Part shown: piece after piece, positions 1-6,132 of the stretch
Position numbering within the stretch: the first letter of the stretch is position 1
Layout of the letters: the number at the start of each line of letters is the position of its first letter
Assembly (NCBI GenBank): GCA_026914095.1
Contig: JAPPIY010000254.1
Location: 1 to 6,925 of the forward strand
Direction of reading: 5' to 3'
DNA length: 6,925 bases
From: Oligoflexia bacterium
Lineage (GTDB): Bacteria > Bdellovibrionota > Bdellovibrionia > Bdellovibrionales > UBA1609
The notes under the pieces: model-generated
Told to the model about the DNA's origin: nothing
Database searches by the model: none
Seen by the model: only the letters and a program-made list of their open reading frames with translations
Made by a program: the position numbers and the translations under genes

Positions 1-32
1 TTTTGTTTCTAAACAGATAAAAAAACAAATAA

Positions 33-47
33 AAGCCTTATTAGCTT
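33..47 (-). terminator. Possible weak terminator after the restriction operon
   Basis: Read on the minus strand, a 4-bp stem (AAGC paired with GCTT) with a 7-base loop is followed by a T-rich run. It lies downstream of the endonuclease stop at 203-205, so it could end the restriction-modification transcript. The stem is very short and the surroundings are AT-rich, so chance is a real alternative. Confidence 0.25.
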
Positions 48-82
48 AACAAAAACAAAATTTAATCTAAAGTAAAATGAAT

Positions 83-181
83 TTATTTTAGGATATTAAT
101 TTGCAGTGTTAAATATATAATTCCTATACTCTCAGCATTTTTTATTAATTCTTTAAGTAAATTTATATTCTTAGGATTTTT
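83..181 (-). other. Open stretch after the endonuclease stop, possible coding relic
   Basis: Past the endonuclease TAG (203-205) and one further in-frame TAA (182-184), the same minus-strand frame stays open for 32 codons to a TAA at 83-85. It reads KNPKNINLLKELI, then a hydrophobic stretch, and has no start codon of its own. It could be an eroded C-terminal extension of the endonuclease or an unrelated gene end. In such AT-rich DNA it could also be chance. No other gene is visible in positions 1-202. Confidence 0.2.
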
Positions 182-202
182 TTAGCACTGACTATCTATT
201 TT

Positions 203-1723
203 CTAAGAAACATATAGTTCTCTATTATTTTCTAAATGTTCAATAAAATCCTTAATTTTTTTGGGATAAATATAGAGTCTCTTTTTGTCCTTTAACCAAT
301 TTATTTGATCATAAGAATCTGAGTATATGCTGGGAGCCACAAAATAACATATTGAGTTTGCTTTTTTTTGTTTAAATTCTAGCAAATGTCTCCCAATAGG
401 CCAGACTTCCATCTTAGTTTGCGCGCTTCCTTTTAACATTGTAACCTCAATTAAAACTCCATTTGTTTTTTCAAAACACTCGATGTCACCTTTATTGCCA
501 CTTGCTGTTGATGTTGGAAGTCCCTCATCATCAATAGGATAATTAGGAATAACTTTTGTATTTGGAAACTTAGATTTGACTGCCAATGAAGTAAGAAACT
601 CAAGCCTTACAGGGTTTGATAGGTATTTTAAAATTTCATCTTGTGTTAAACTTTTTTTTGTTAGTTGCAATAACTCTAATTTAATCTTGCTCCAAGAATA
701 ATAATCAACCCATTTTTGTAAAAACTTTTCTTTTTTTATTATTGGAATATCTCGTGAAGGAAATGAAATCAGATTGCTGTCAATCTGAGCCAGATAATCA
801 AAGTAGCTCTCTTCTGTGTCATATTTTTTATATTTAGAATAATGCTTTAAAACATATTCTGTCTTCTTCTTTTCACTTTTATTTATATCAATAAACTTAC
901 CGTTGCCTCGCAAAGAGATTAAGCCTGTTAATCTCATTTTTCTTATAAACTCATCAGGATAGTCAACCATAATAGATTTATGATCTCTTTTAATATGTTG
1001 CCCTTCCATAATTTCTGTTTTACAAATTTCAAATACAGTTTCCCAGCTTGGAGAAAACCCATGCTCTTTCCTTAGTCTTTTTATTCTTAAATATAACTTT
1101 TTTGCATTTTTATCTTTCCAGTAGATCAACAAAGGCAATTCATGTTTGGCAATGCCAGTATTATTAAAATCTTTATCTGCATTTAACTTTTTAATAACCT
1201 CCAACAACAATATAAGTGGAACATTTTCATTTAACACTCTACGAAATGGATTATTGCTTTGGTATTTAACAAAAGCATTAAGAAAAGCCGTTTGTTCAAA
1301 TTGATTTTGCTGTTCAGGGTTTGCTAGCTTTAAACCAGATTTAGAAAATTGTATCTTTGCCTCATTTTTATAAAAAACAAAACCTAATTCTTTTGCAATT
1401 TTAAACCAAGTATCAAATCGTGATGGCCAGCCTTTATCGAAACCAGCTTCTTTATGTCTTTATGGATTATCTCTTAAAATTTTAGTGATTTCCACATTGT
1501 TTAGAATTTTGCCCTCTTTTAATTTTTGTTTAATTTTTTGAGATAAATTTGTTGGTTTATAAAGTTCCTTTTTTATAATTGCGCCTGCTATTTTCTCAGC
1601 CAGTTTATTATTAAGAATTTTCCCATTATACTCTTTTAAAACAGCTAAAAACCTTTTTAACCGCTCAGGATTTCTCATAGTTGTTGTAAATAATAAAGGC
1701 TTATATTTTGCTTGTCTTTTCAT
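203..1723 (-). pseudogene. AlwI/BspD6I-family type IIS restriction endonuclease, interrupted by one in-frame stop
   Basis: This reads as one 506-codon frame from ATG 1721-1723 to TAG 203-205, split by a TAA at codon 88. The parts are an 87-residue N-terminal piece (1460-1723) and a 344-residue piece openable from GTG 1237. The family's N-terminal block FTTTMRNPER is at residues 12-21. The block KEAGFDKGWPSRFDTW (91-106) follows the stop in the same frame, so there is no frameshift. The C-terminal nuclease domain has E375, D413 (in KGDIE), E426 (in LIEVT) and E439 (in KMEVW). Their 38-13-13 spacing equals that of the Nt.BspD6I active-site residues as I recall them (E418, D456, E469, E482). Relatives cut a few bases outside 5-bp asymmetric sites such as GGATC or GAGTC. 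The start lies five bases after the methyltransferase stop with no well-placed ribosome site, suggesting translational coupling. The family call is confident. Loss of function is inferred from the stop. Confidence 0.85.
1460..1462 (-). other. Premature TAA stop in the endonuclease gene (codon 88)
   Basis: Codon 88 reads TAA between ILRDNP and RHKEAGF. In AlwI-type relatives, as I recall them, this position is usually glutamine after NP, so one CAA-to-TAA transition would explain it. The methyltransferase just upstream itself ends in TAA, so stop-codon reassignment is unlikely. The next usable start in frame is GTG 1237, which would drop 162 residues including the conserved N-terminal blocks. 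Confidence 0.85.
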
Positions 1724-1728
1724 AAATT

Positions 1729-3693
1729 TTAATAGTTTGTAATTAAAACCTCTTTAATTTGTTTTTTTTGATTGTTATGATAATTGATATAATTGCTGTC
1801 TATGTTATGAGTATTGTATTTTTTCATCCATTTAAGCAACAAGTTATTTTTATTTCCGTTATAGTGAGTCACATTTGATAAGGCAAATTTAACATTTCTC
1901 TTGTTCAAATTATCAATCAAAAACAGCAAGTCAGTTTCTAGCGCTTCATTCCAAAGCTTATTGTATTCACTTCCTGTTATTAAGTATGGCGGATCTAAGT
2001 AAATAAAATCATTCTTGAAAAACTTTCTGTTATTCAAAAATTTTTTAAAATCTTTTGCCATAAAATTTATACTTTTACCTTGAACAAAAGAAAAATAGTC
2101 ATTCAAAGCTTTAATAACATTTTTATTAAAATCTACATTTCCAACTGGCAAGTTAAATTTTCCTCCTCCATTAAACCTCAGCATTCTGTTAAAACCATAT
2201 ATTAACAAAACATAAAGAATTAAAGGATCATTTTTCTTAGCTTTATTAACTTGTTCTCTTAATTTTTCATAACCTGTTTTATTAAATTTTGCGTAATAAG
2301 TTTTTTTGAAAGCTTTTTTTAAAGAAACGGGGATAATATCTTTCTTATAAGAGCGAGATAGATTATATCTATATATAACTTTTTCAATATTTTTAAAAAA
2401 GCTCTTTTGGTTAGCAGAGCTTTTTATCAGAAACTGATGTATATTTATTAAGTTTTTGTCTATATCATTTAAAAAATATTTATTTGCTTGGATATTTAAA
2501 AAAACCGTTCCTCCTCCAACAAAAGGCTCATAAAAGTTATTTATATCTTTTGGAAAAAAACTATTTAACTGATTCATTAATTTATACTTATCTCCTACAT
2601 AAAATAAAGGCGATTTTTTAATTTTTCTTTTATTTTCAACTTTGGTTATAAACAAATACTCTTTATGATTTTTAAAATCAGTATTGCCAGCATTAAAATA
2701 ACGATACTCTTTTTCAAAAGTTTTAGTTTTTCCTGTTTTAGATAATATCTCTTTTATTTCTTCCAGAGAAATTTTATTTTTAGAAGAACTGCTTTTTGAA
2801 GTATAAGTGTTGTTATAAGATATAACTAGGTATTTTGTACTGATGTCTTTAATCAAATCTGAAAATTTTCTTTTTGCGTTTTCTCTACAGTAATCACTCA
2901 TGTTTTCCTTTTCAGGCTTTAACGCCACTCCGTAGAGTTTAGGGTTGTTCCATTTTGTAAGCGTCTCTAATACATGGTAAAACCGGCTATATTGTCTTGA
3001 ATTATAGGGAGGATCAATATAAACAATATCCGGTTTGATTTTTTTAGATAATAAATTGGTGTCCTCTCTAAAAATTGAAAGATTATCTATGTCGATAGGA
3101 TGTATCAATCGCATGCGAAAATTATCTCTAATAAATTGTTTTTTAAAGTAAGCATCATAATGCCCTACTGTATTAGCAATCTTATCTGTTGAATAAATTA
3201 AGGAAGCTATTAAAATATAATATTCTTTTTTGGTAAAACTATCTTTATTGTCTTCAATATCTTGTCTTATAAACCCAATAATTTTTGCTGATTGTTTAGA
3301 AAAATATTTTTCTCCAAAGTTTTTGGAAAAATAATTTTCTTTTAAACTATTTGCATTGAAATAATTGTAATAATTTATGATGGATTGTATTTTATTTTTA
3401 TTCCAACTGCCTTTTTCAAAAAAAGCTTTATAGATAATATAGTTTGAATAGAGAAAGTCATTTAAAATAATTTTATTGAAATATTTACTTGCAACAGCTC
3501 CCACTGCCCCTGTGCCTGCAAAAATATCGGCAAAAGATTCTCCTGAACACTCTTTATTTAAATTAGAGAAAATCCAATCTGTTAATTTATGTTTATTGCC
3601 AATATATCTGCGGTTTTGCAACTGAAAAGAATTACCCTCTATAAAATGAGAATTATTAAATTCTAAATTAAAAAGATTTTTTTGAATTTCCAT
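1729..3693 (-). CDS. Fused two-domain N6-adenine DNA methyltransferase of the type IIS system (M.FokI-like layout)
   Basis: This protein should methylate adenines in the recognition site and so protect the host from the partner nuclease. From ATG 3693 it has 654 residues and two D12-class domains. Domain 1 has RYIGNKHKL (29-37, motif X), DIFAGTG (56-62, AdoMet-binding motif I) and catalytic DPPY (227-230). Domain 2 has YVGDKYKL (365-372), EPFVGGG (389-395), the RFNGGGKFNLPVGN block (506-519) and DPPY (567-570). Two fused domains, each acting on one strand of an asymmetric site, is the known M.FokI plan. M.FokI is of similar length. Domain 2 resembles Dam/DpnM enzymes more closely. A TTG at 3706-3708 could add five residues, but ATG is preferred. 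No break or missing catalytic residue is visible. The gene leads the operon, so modification would be made before the nuclease. Site specificity cannot be read from the sequence. Confidence 0.93.
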   Translation of the reverse strand: MEIQKNLFNLEFNNSHFIEGNSFQLQNRRYIGNKHKLTDWIFSNLNKECSGESFADIFAGTGAVGAVASKYFNKIILNDFLYSNYIIYKAFFEKGSWNKNKIQSIINYYNYFNANSLKENYFSKNFGEKYFSKQSAKIIGFIRQDIEDNKDSFTKKEYYILIASLIYSTDKIANTVGHYDAYFKKQFIRDNFRMRLIHPIDIDNLSIFREDTNLLSKKIKPDIVYIDPPYNSRQYSRFYHVLETLTKWNNPKLYGVALKPEKENMSDYCRENAKRKFSDLIKDISTKYLVISYNNTYTSKSSSSKNKISLEEIKEILSKTGKTKTFEKEYRYFNAGNTDFKNHKEYLFITKVENKRKIKKSPLFYVGDKYKLMNQLNSFFPKDINNFYEPFVGGGTVFLNIQANKYFLNDIDKNLINIHQFLIKSSANQKSFFKNIEKVIYRYNLSRSYKKDIIPVSLKKAFKKTYYAKFNKTGYEKLREQVNKAKKNDPLILYVLLIYGFNRMLRFNGGGKFNLPVGNVDFNKNVIKALNDYFSFVQGKSINFMAKDFKKFLNNRKFFKNDFIYLDPPYLITGSEYNKLWNEALETDLLFLIDNLNKRNVKFALSNVTHYNGNKNNLLLKWMKKYNTHNIDSNYINYHNNQKKQIKEVLITNY

Positions 3694-3702
3694 GAAGTAA
3701 AT

Positions 3703-3746
3703 TATCAAGCTTCTTGATATATAAATTATATATTCACTCTATAGAG
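3703..3746 (-). promoter_or_regulatory. Restriction-modification promoter region with three clustered palindromes
   Basis: Just upstream of the methyltransferase ATG lie three inverted repeats. A 7-bp repeat with a 3-base loop (TATCAAG/CTTGATA, 3703-3719) could form a hairpin in the leader near an AAGAAG ribosome-site candidate. An 8-bp repeat around one central base (3717-3733) contains a TATAAT -10 candidate on the minus strand (3725-3730). CTCTATAGAG (3737-3746) is a perfect 10-bp palindrome. No good -35 box is seen at 17-18 bases. The arrangement resembles operators, but no controller gene is adjacent. AT-rich palindromes arise easily by chance, so this is moderate evidence only. Confidence 0.4.
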
Positions 3747-3796
3747 AAGTTTTAAACAAGTAAATATCGCATTGCATATAAGCAGAAAGTCTGGTT

Positions 3797-3961
3797 TTAT
3801 GGCAGATTTTTGAAATTCAAGGATGTCTTCCTAAAAGGAAGGCTCTGATTTATTTCTATAGGCTCTCTACCGGTTCGCATTCCCTCTTTTCGATATTCCA
3901 AATAAGCTCTGGATTTTATATCGCTTGATTGGACATAGATCGTTTTTGTATCTGGTGTCAT
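3797..3961 (-). CDS. Hypothetical 54-residue protein, possibly a truncated accessory gene
   Basis: ATG 3959-3961 opens a complete frame of 54 codons ending in TAA 3797-3799. I do not recognise the family. It is polar and basic, begins MTPDTKTIYVQSSDIKSR, and its middle (AYLEYRKEGMRTGREP) could form a charged helix. It has no signal peptide or membrane segment. Its start lies six bases after a TATAAT box (3968-3973) with no ribosome site, suggesting a leaderless start. Its codons are less AT-biased than the methyltransferase next door, which favours real coding origin. It ends about 100 bases before the methyltransferase start. It may be a real small gene or the N-terminal stub of one cut short when the restriction cassette arrived. 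Confidence 0.45.
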   Translation of the reverse strand: MTPDTKTIYVQSSDIKSRAYLEYRKEGMRTGREPIEINQSLPFRKTSLNFKNLP

Positions 3962-3967
3962 TTTTTT

Positions 3968-3973
3968 ATTATA
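3968..3973 (-). promoter_or_regulatory. TATAAT -10 box six bases before the 54-residue ORF
   Basis: A perfect TATAAT on the minus strand lies six bases before ATG 3961. A normal transcription start would fall on or next to the ATG. No convincing -35 box is found 16-18 bases upstream, so this is weaker than the two other promoters described. Confidence 0.35.
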
Positions 3974-4002
3974 TTAAGCAAGTAATCTGTTTTGATAATT
4001 TT

Positions 4003-4176
4003 TTAAACTATTATAGTTGCTGTAGCAATTTCAGGAGCAATTTCATATCCTACACTATTTCTTTTTAAGTCGGCTGAAGACTTAGCTGTTGCGCCACTTT
4101 CTGCGTAGAAGAAAGCCCTTTTACTTTTGCAAAGTCTCCTGTTTTTACCTGCTCTTTGTTTTTCAGTTGAGTCCAT
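4003..4176 (-). other. Overlapping open frame (57 codons), possible frameshifted tail of the relic
   Basis: A second minus-strand frame overlaps the antitoxin-like relic and stays open from ATG 4174-4176 to TAA 4003-4005. Its second half, ESGATAKSSADLKRNSVGYE and a hydrophobic end, looks more protein-like than the relic's own last 11 codons. A frameshift near SSTQ (around 4100) would join the two. I do not recognise this tail in AbiEi-type proteins, so it may be a fusion to other DNA or chance. Confidence 0.25.
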
Positions 4177-4226
4177 GCAAAAAACTGCATTTCCAAAGGC
4201 CCCAGAGTCGTATTTTCTGTTTTCAT
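4065..4226 (-). pseudogene. Truncated AbiEi-type antitoxin / winged-helix regulator relic
   Basis: From ATG 4224-4226 the product is 53 residues. Its first ~42, starting MKTENTTLGPLEMQFFAW and running through VKTGDFAKVKGLSSTQ, resemble the N-terminal winged-helix part of AbiEi-type antitoxins and related regulators. Those usually run to about 200 residues and pair with an AbiEii nucleotidyltransferase toxin. Here the likeness stops after SSTQ, the frame ends 11 codons later, and no toxin gene is nearby. This is most simply a truncated relic. An upstream ATG (4245-4247) would add seven residues but lies between the -35 and -10 boxes, so the later ATG is preferred. The family call rests on recalled sequence likeness, not a search. 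A truncated DNA-binding domain could still bind its operator. Confidence 0.5.
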
Positions 4227-4276
4227 AATTTTTATTATATTTGTCATTTTGACGAATACAAGAAAAATTATGAAAA
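4220..4276. repeat. 57-bp imperfect palindrome over the relic's promoter and start codon
   Basis: The arms are centred on 4248. They pair at 4220-4233 with 4263-4276 (14 of 14), 4235-4236 with 4260-4261, 4238-4241 with 4255-4258, and 4243-4246 with 4250-4253. Only three positions in each arm mismatch, plus the 3-base centre. The element holds the minus-strand -35 and -10 boxes and the ATG of the antitoxin-like relic. An ATG also lies at the mirror position on the plus strand (4270-4272), but it opens only six codons. An autoregulatory operator is the likeliest role. Confidence 0.75.
4234..4261 (-). promoter_or_regulatory. Sigma70-like promoter of the antitoxin-like relic, predicted leaderless
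   Basis: On the minus strand, TTGTAT (4256-4261) and TATAAT (4234-4239) are separated by 16 bases. The -10 box lies 7 bases before ATG 4226, so transcription should start at or next to the A of ATG. No ribosome site is present, which agrees with leaderless translation. Confidence 0.55.
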
Positions 4277-4335
4277 AAAGATTAGAATGATTTGGTTTTC
4301 GGTGTTTTTGAATGATCAGCAGAGAGGGCTGTTTT

Positions 4336-5727
4336 CTATTTTAAATTGGCTTTTATCATGTTTTTTGCTTGAACCAACTGCTCAAATTCTTTTTCTGTCA
4401 AGAAGCCAAGCTGTTTGGCTGCTTCTTTTAAAGTGATATTATTTTGGTAAGCGGATTTTGCAATTTGGCTGGCTTTATCATAGCCAATGTGGGGGTTTAA
4501 AGCGGTGACAAGCATTAAGCTGTTTTCTAAATTTTGTTTTATTTTTTCTTTATTTGCCTTTAAGCCGTTTAAAGCTTTTTCTCTAAAATTATTTAAACCG
4601 TCACTTAATAAACGGAGAGAGCGAAGGCAGTTAAAAAAGATAAGAGGCTTGTAAGCGTTAAGCTGTAACTGCCCGCTGGCGCCTCCTAAACTGACATTTA
4701 AGTCTTGCCCTATCACTTGAATGCAAAGCATGCTTAAGGCTTCACACTGTGTGGGATTCACTTTTCCCGGCATAATGGAGCTTCCAGGCTCATTGGCCGG
4801 GAGGATCAACTCTCCCAAACCGCAACGAGGCCCGCTGGCCAGCAAGCGGATGTCGTTGGCTATTTTTGTCAAGCTGACAGCTAAGGTTTTTAAAGAGCCG
4901 CTTAGCTCCGCTAAACAGTCATGGTTGGAAATTTCCGAAAATTTATTTTGAGCGCTTTTAAAAGGCCAGCCTGTTTTTTTTCTGATAAGCTCACAGACTT
5001 TTTCGCTAAATTGCGGGAAAGTGTTTAAGCCTGTTCCCACAGCAGTCCCTCCTATAGGGAGTAAAAGCAGGTCATCTAATTGAGACTCTATTCTTTTTTT
5101 ATTAGACACAATCTGTTGATGAAAGGCGGAAAACTCTTGGCTTAAGGATAGGGGCACAGCGTCCATTAAATGAGTCCGTCCAGTTTTTATGATAGAATGA
5201 AACTCTTTTGTTTTTAGTTTTAAACTTTTTTCAAACAGAGAAAGAGCGGGCAAAAGCTTTTGTTGGGTAAAAAGATAAAGAGCTATTCTCATAGCGGAAG
5301 GGACTGTGTCGTTGGAAGATTGAGATTTATTGACATCATCGTTGGGATGAATGCTTTTATCGCCTATTTTTCCCTTGGACAGCTGGATGGCCCGATTGGC
5401 AATCACTTCATTGACATTCATGTTGGTTTGCGTGCCGCTTCCTGTTTGCCAAACGCTTAAGGGGAAATGATCATCTAAAAGCCCTTTTTGAACTTCTTGA
5501 CCGGCTATTTTTATCCATTGAGCTTTCCGTTTATTAAGCAATCCCTTTTTTGAATTCACTGTGGCGCAGCATTCTTTAACAAGGGCTAAGGCTTTGACAA
5601 GCTCTATAGGCATAATATCTTGGCCAATTTTAAAGTTTTCTAAAGATCTTTGAGTTTGAGCCCCCCACAGTTTATCTTTGTGGATTTTTACTTTTCCTAA
5701 AGAGTCCGTTTCTATACGATAAGACAT
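4336..5727 (-). CDS. fumC: Class II fumarate hydratase (fumarase C)
   Basis: This enzyme reversibly hydrates fumarate to L-malate in the citric acid cycle. It is cytoplasmic, iron-free and works as a homotetramer. The 463-residue product is full length for the family. It has WQTGSGTQTNMNVNE (93-107), HPNDDVNKSQSSND (127-140) with active-site H127, GRTHLMDA (183-190) with H186, and the superfamily signature GSSIMPGKVNP (315-325). In that signature S316, K322 and N324 correspond to E. coli FumC S318, K324 and N326. The C-terminal part (LNPHIGYDKA, 410-419) is intact. The start ATG 5725-5727 fits the family N-terminus (RIETDSLGKV). Only a weak ribosome site (AAGAG about 10 bases upstream) is seen. 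Aspartase and argininosuccinate lyase share the signature, but the surrounding motifs are those of fumarase. It is the only core metabolic gene here and is clearly less AT-rich than the restriction genes. No clear terminator follows it. Confidence 0.96.
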   Translation of the reverse strand: MSYRIETDSLGKVKIHKDKLWGAQTQRSLENFKIGQDIMPIELVKALALVKECCATVNSKKGLLNKRKAQWIKIAGQEVQKGLLDDHFPLSVWQTGSGTQTNMNVNEVIANRAIQLSKGKIGDKSIHPNDDVNKSQSSNDTVPSAMRIALYLFTQQKLLPALSLFEKSLKLKTKEFHSIIKTGRTHLMDAVPLSLSQEFSAFHQQIVSNKKRIESQLDDLLLLPIGGTAVGTGLNTFPQFSEKVCELIRKKTGWPFKSAQNKFSEISNHDCLAELSGSLKTLAVSLTKIANDIRLLASGPRCGLGELILPANEPGSSIMPGKVNPTQCEALSMLCIQVIGQDLNVSLGGASGQLQLNAYKPLIFFNCLRSLRLLSDGLNNFREKALNGLKANKEKIKQNLENSLMLVTALNPHIGYDKASQIAKSAYQNNITLKEAAKQLGFLTEKEFEQLVQAKNMIKANLK

Positions 5728-6073
5728 ACTTTGTTCACTCTTAAACGGTTGAAATTTGCTAAGCTTTGCCTAGTTTTCATTCCATTTAAGAACAGATTAT
5801 TGTAAAAAACAAGCTTTTTTATTGTATGGTCTGGGCTTTTCTTTCTGAAATTTGGTAATAAAAATCTTTTCATTGAATGCTTTTCACAAAATATCTCATA
5901 GTTTGTATAGAAAACAGCTTTCACTGTATTGGGAATAAGTTATATTTTTTCTTCAAATGTAAAAAGAAGGCTGTTTGAAGGAAAGAGTTTTCCCGTTTAT
6001 TGTCTAAACAGGTGATTTATACATCAAAGAAAGCAAGCTCTTGATAACACTTGCTCTTTTTAATTCATTTTTG
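5728..6073. other. Intergenic region between fumC and the ATPase gene
   Basis: These 346 bases hold no gene I can support. A minus-strand TACAAT (5799-5804) could be a fumC -10 box, but no good -35 box goes with it. An AGCAAG/CTTGCT stem (6032-6037 with 6050-6055, 12-base loop) followed by CTTTTT looks like a weak plus-strand terminator, yet no plus-strand gene precedes it. A CTTCAAA/TTTGAAG repeat (5951-5957, 5974-5980) has no obvious role. Confidence 0.5.
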
Positions 6074-6123
6074 TTTACATCAAACTGATAATTGGTCTTG
6101 ACCAATTATCAGTTTGATGTAAA
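6074..6123. repeat. Perfect 24-bp inverted repeat with 2-base centre before the ATPase gene
   Basis: The arm at 6074-6097 is exactly reverse-complementary to 6100-6123, with TT (6098-6099) between. The centre reads GGTC-TT-GACC. There are no mismatches over 24 pairs, which chance or AT-richness does not explain. The right arm holds most of the downstream promoter and ends inside the -10 box, 9 bases before the GTG start. It could be an operator for a dimeric regulator (perhaps the ATPase itself), a cruciform, or a recombination or insertion mark. If transcription starts at the gene, the hairpin is not in the mRNA. Confidence 0.95.
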
Positions 6124-6125
6124 AT
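6098..6125 (+). promoter_or_regulatory. Sigma70-like promoter inside the palindrome, predicted leaderless
   Basis: TTGACC (6098-6103) and TAAAAT (6120-6125) are separated by 16 bases. The -10 box lies 7 bases before GTG 6133, so transcription should begin at about the start codon. The two unpaired central bases make TTGACC on the plus strand but AAGACC on the minus strand, which gives the otherwise symmetrical element its direction. Confidence 0.6.
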
Positions 6126-6132
6126 AGTATTG

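Noticed and set aside
1460..1462. Reassigned or suppressed TAA codon in the endonuclease
   Set aside because: The methyltransferase in the same operon ends in TAA, and no other gene here has internal TAA. A mutation or sequencing error is simpler.
3827..3841. CTTCCT/AGGAAG inverted repeat
   Set aside because: It lies inside the 54-residue ORF, has no T tail, and is short enough to be chance.
4089..4436. 115-codon plus-strand frame
   Set aside because: It lies antisense to the antitoxin-like relic and the fumC end, is rich in F, L and C as antisense frames are, and has no family likeness.
4721..4951. Plus-strand frames inside fumC (also 5260-5460)
   Set aside because: They are antisense to conserved fumarase motifs, so their openness follows from fumC codon use.
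5712..5924. 70-codon minus-strand frame ending inside the fumC start
   Set aside because: It has no recognisable motif or ribosome site, and its composition is that of AT-rich noncoding DNA. It overlaps the first five fumC codons, and fumC's own start is well supported.
5951..5980. CTTCAAA/TTTGAAG hairpin as a terminator
   Set aside because: No T run follows the stem on the plus strand, and on the minus strand the stem is followed by A's. The loop is long.
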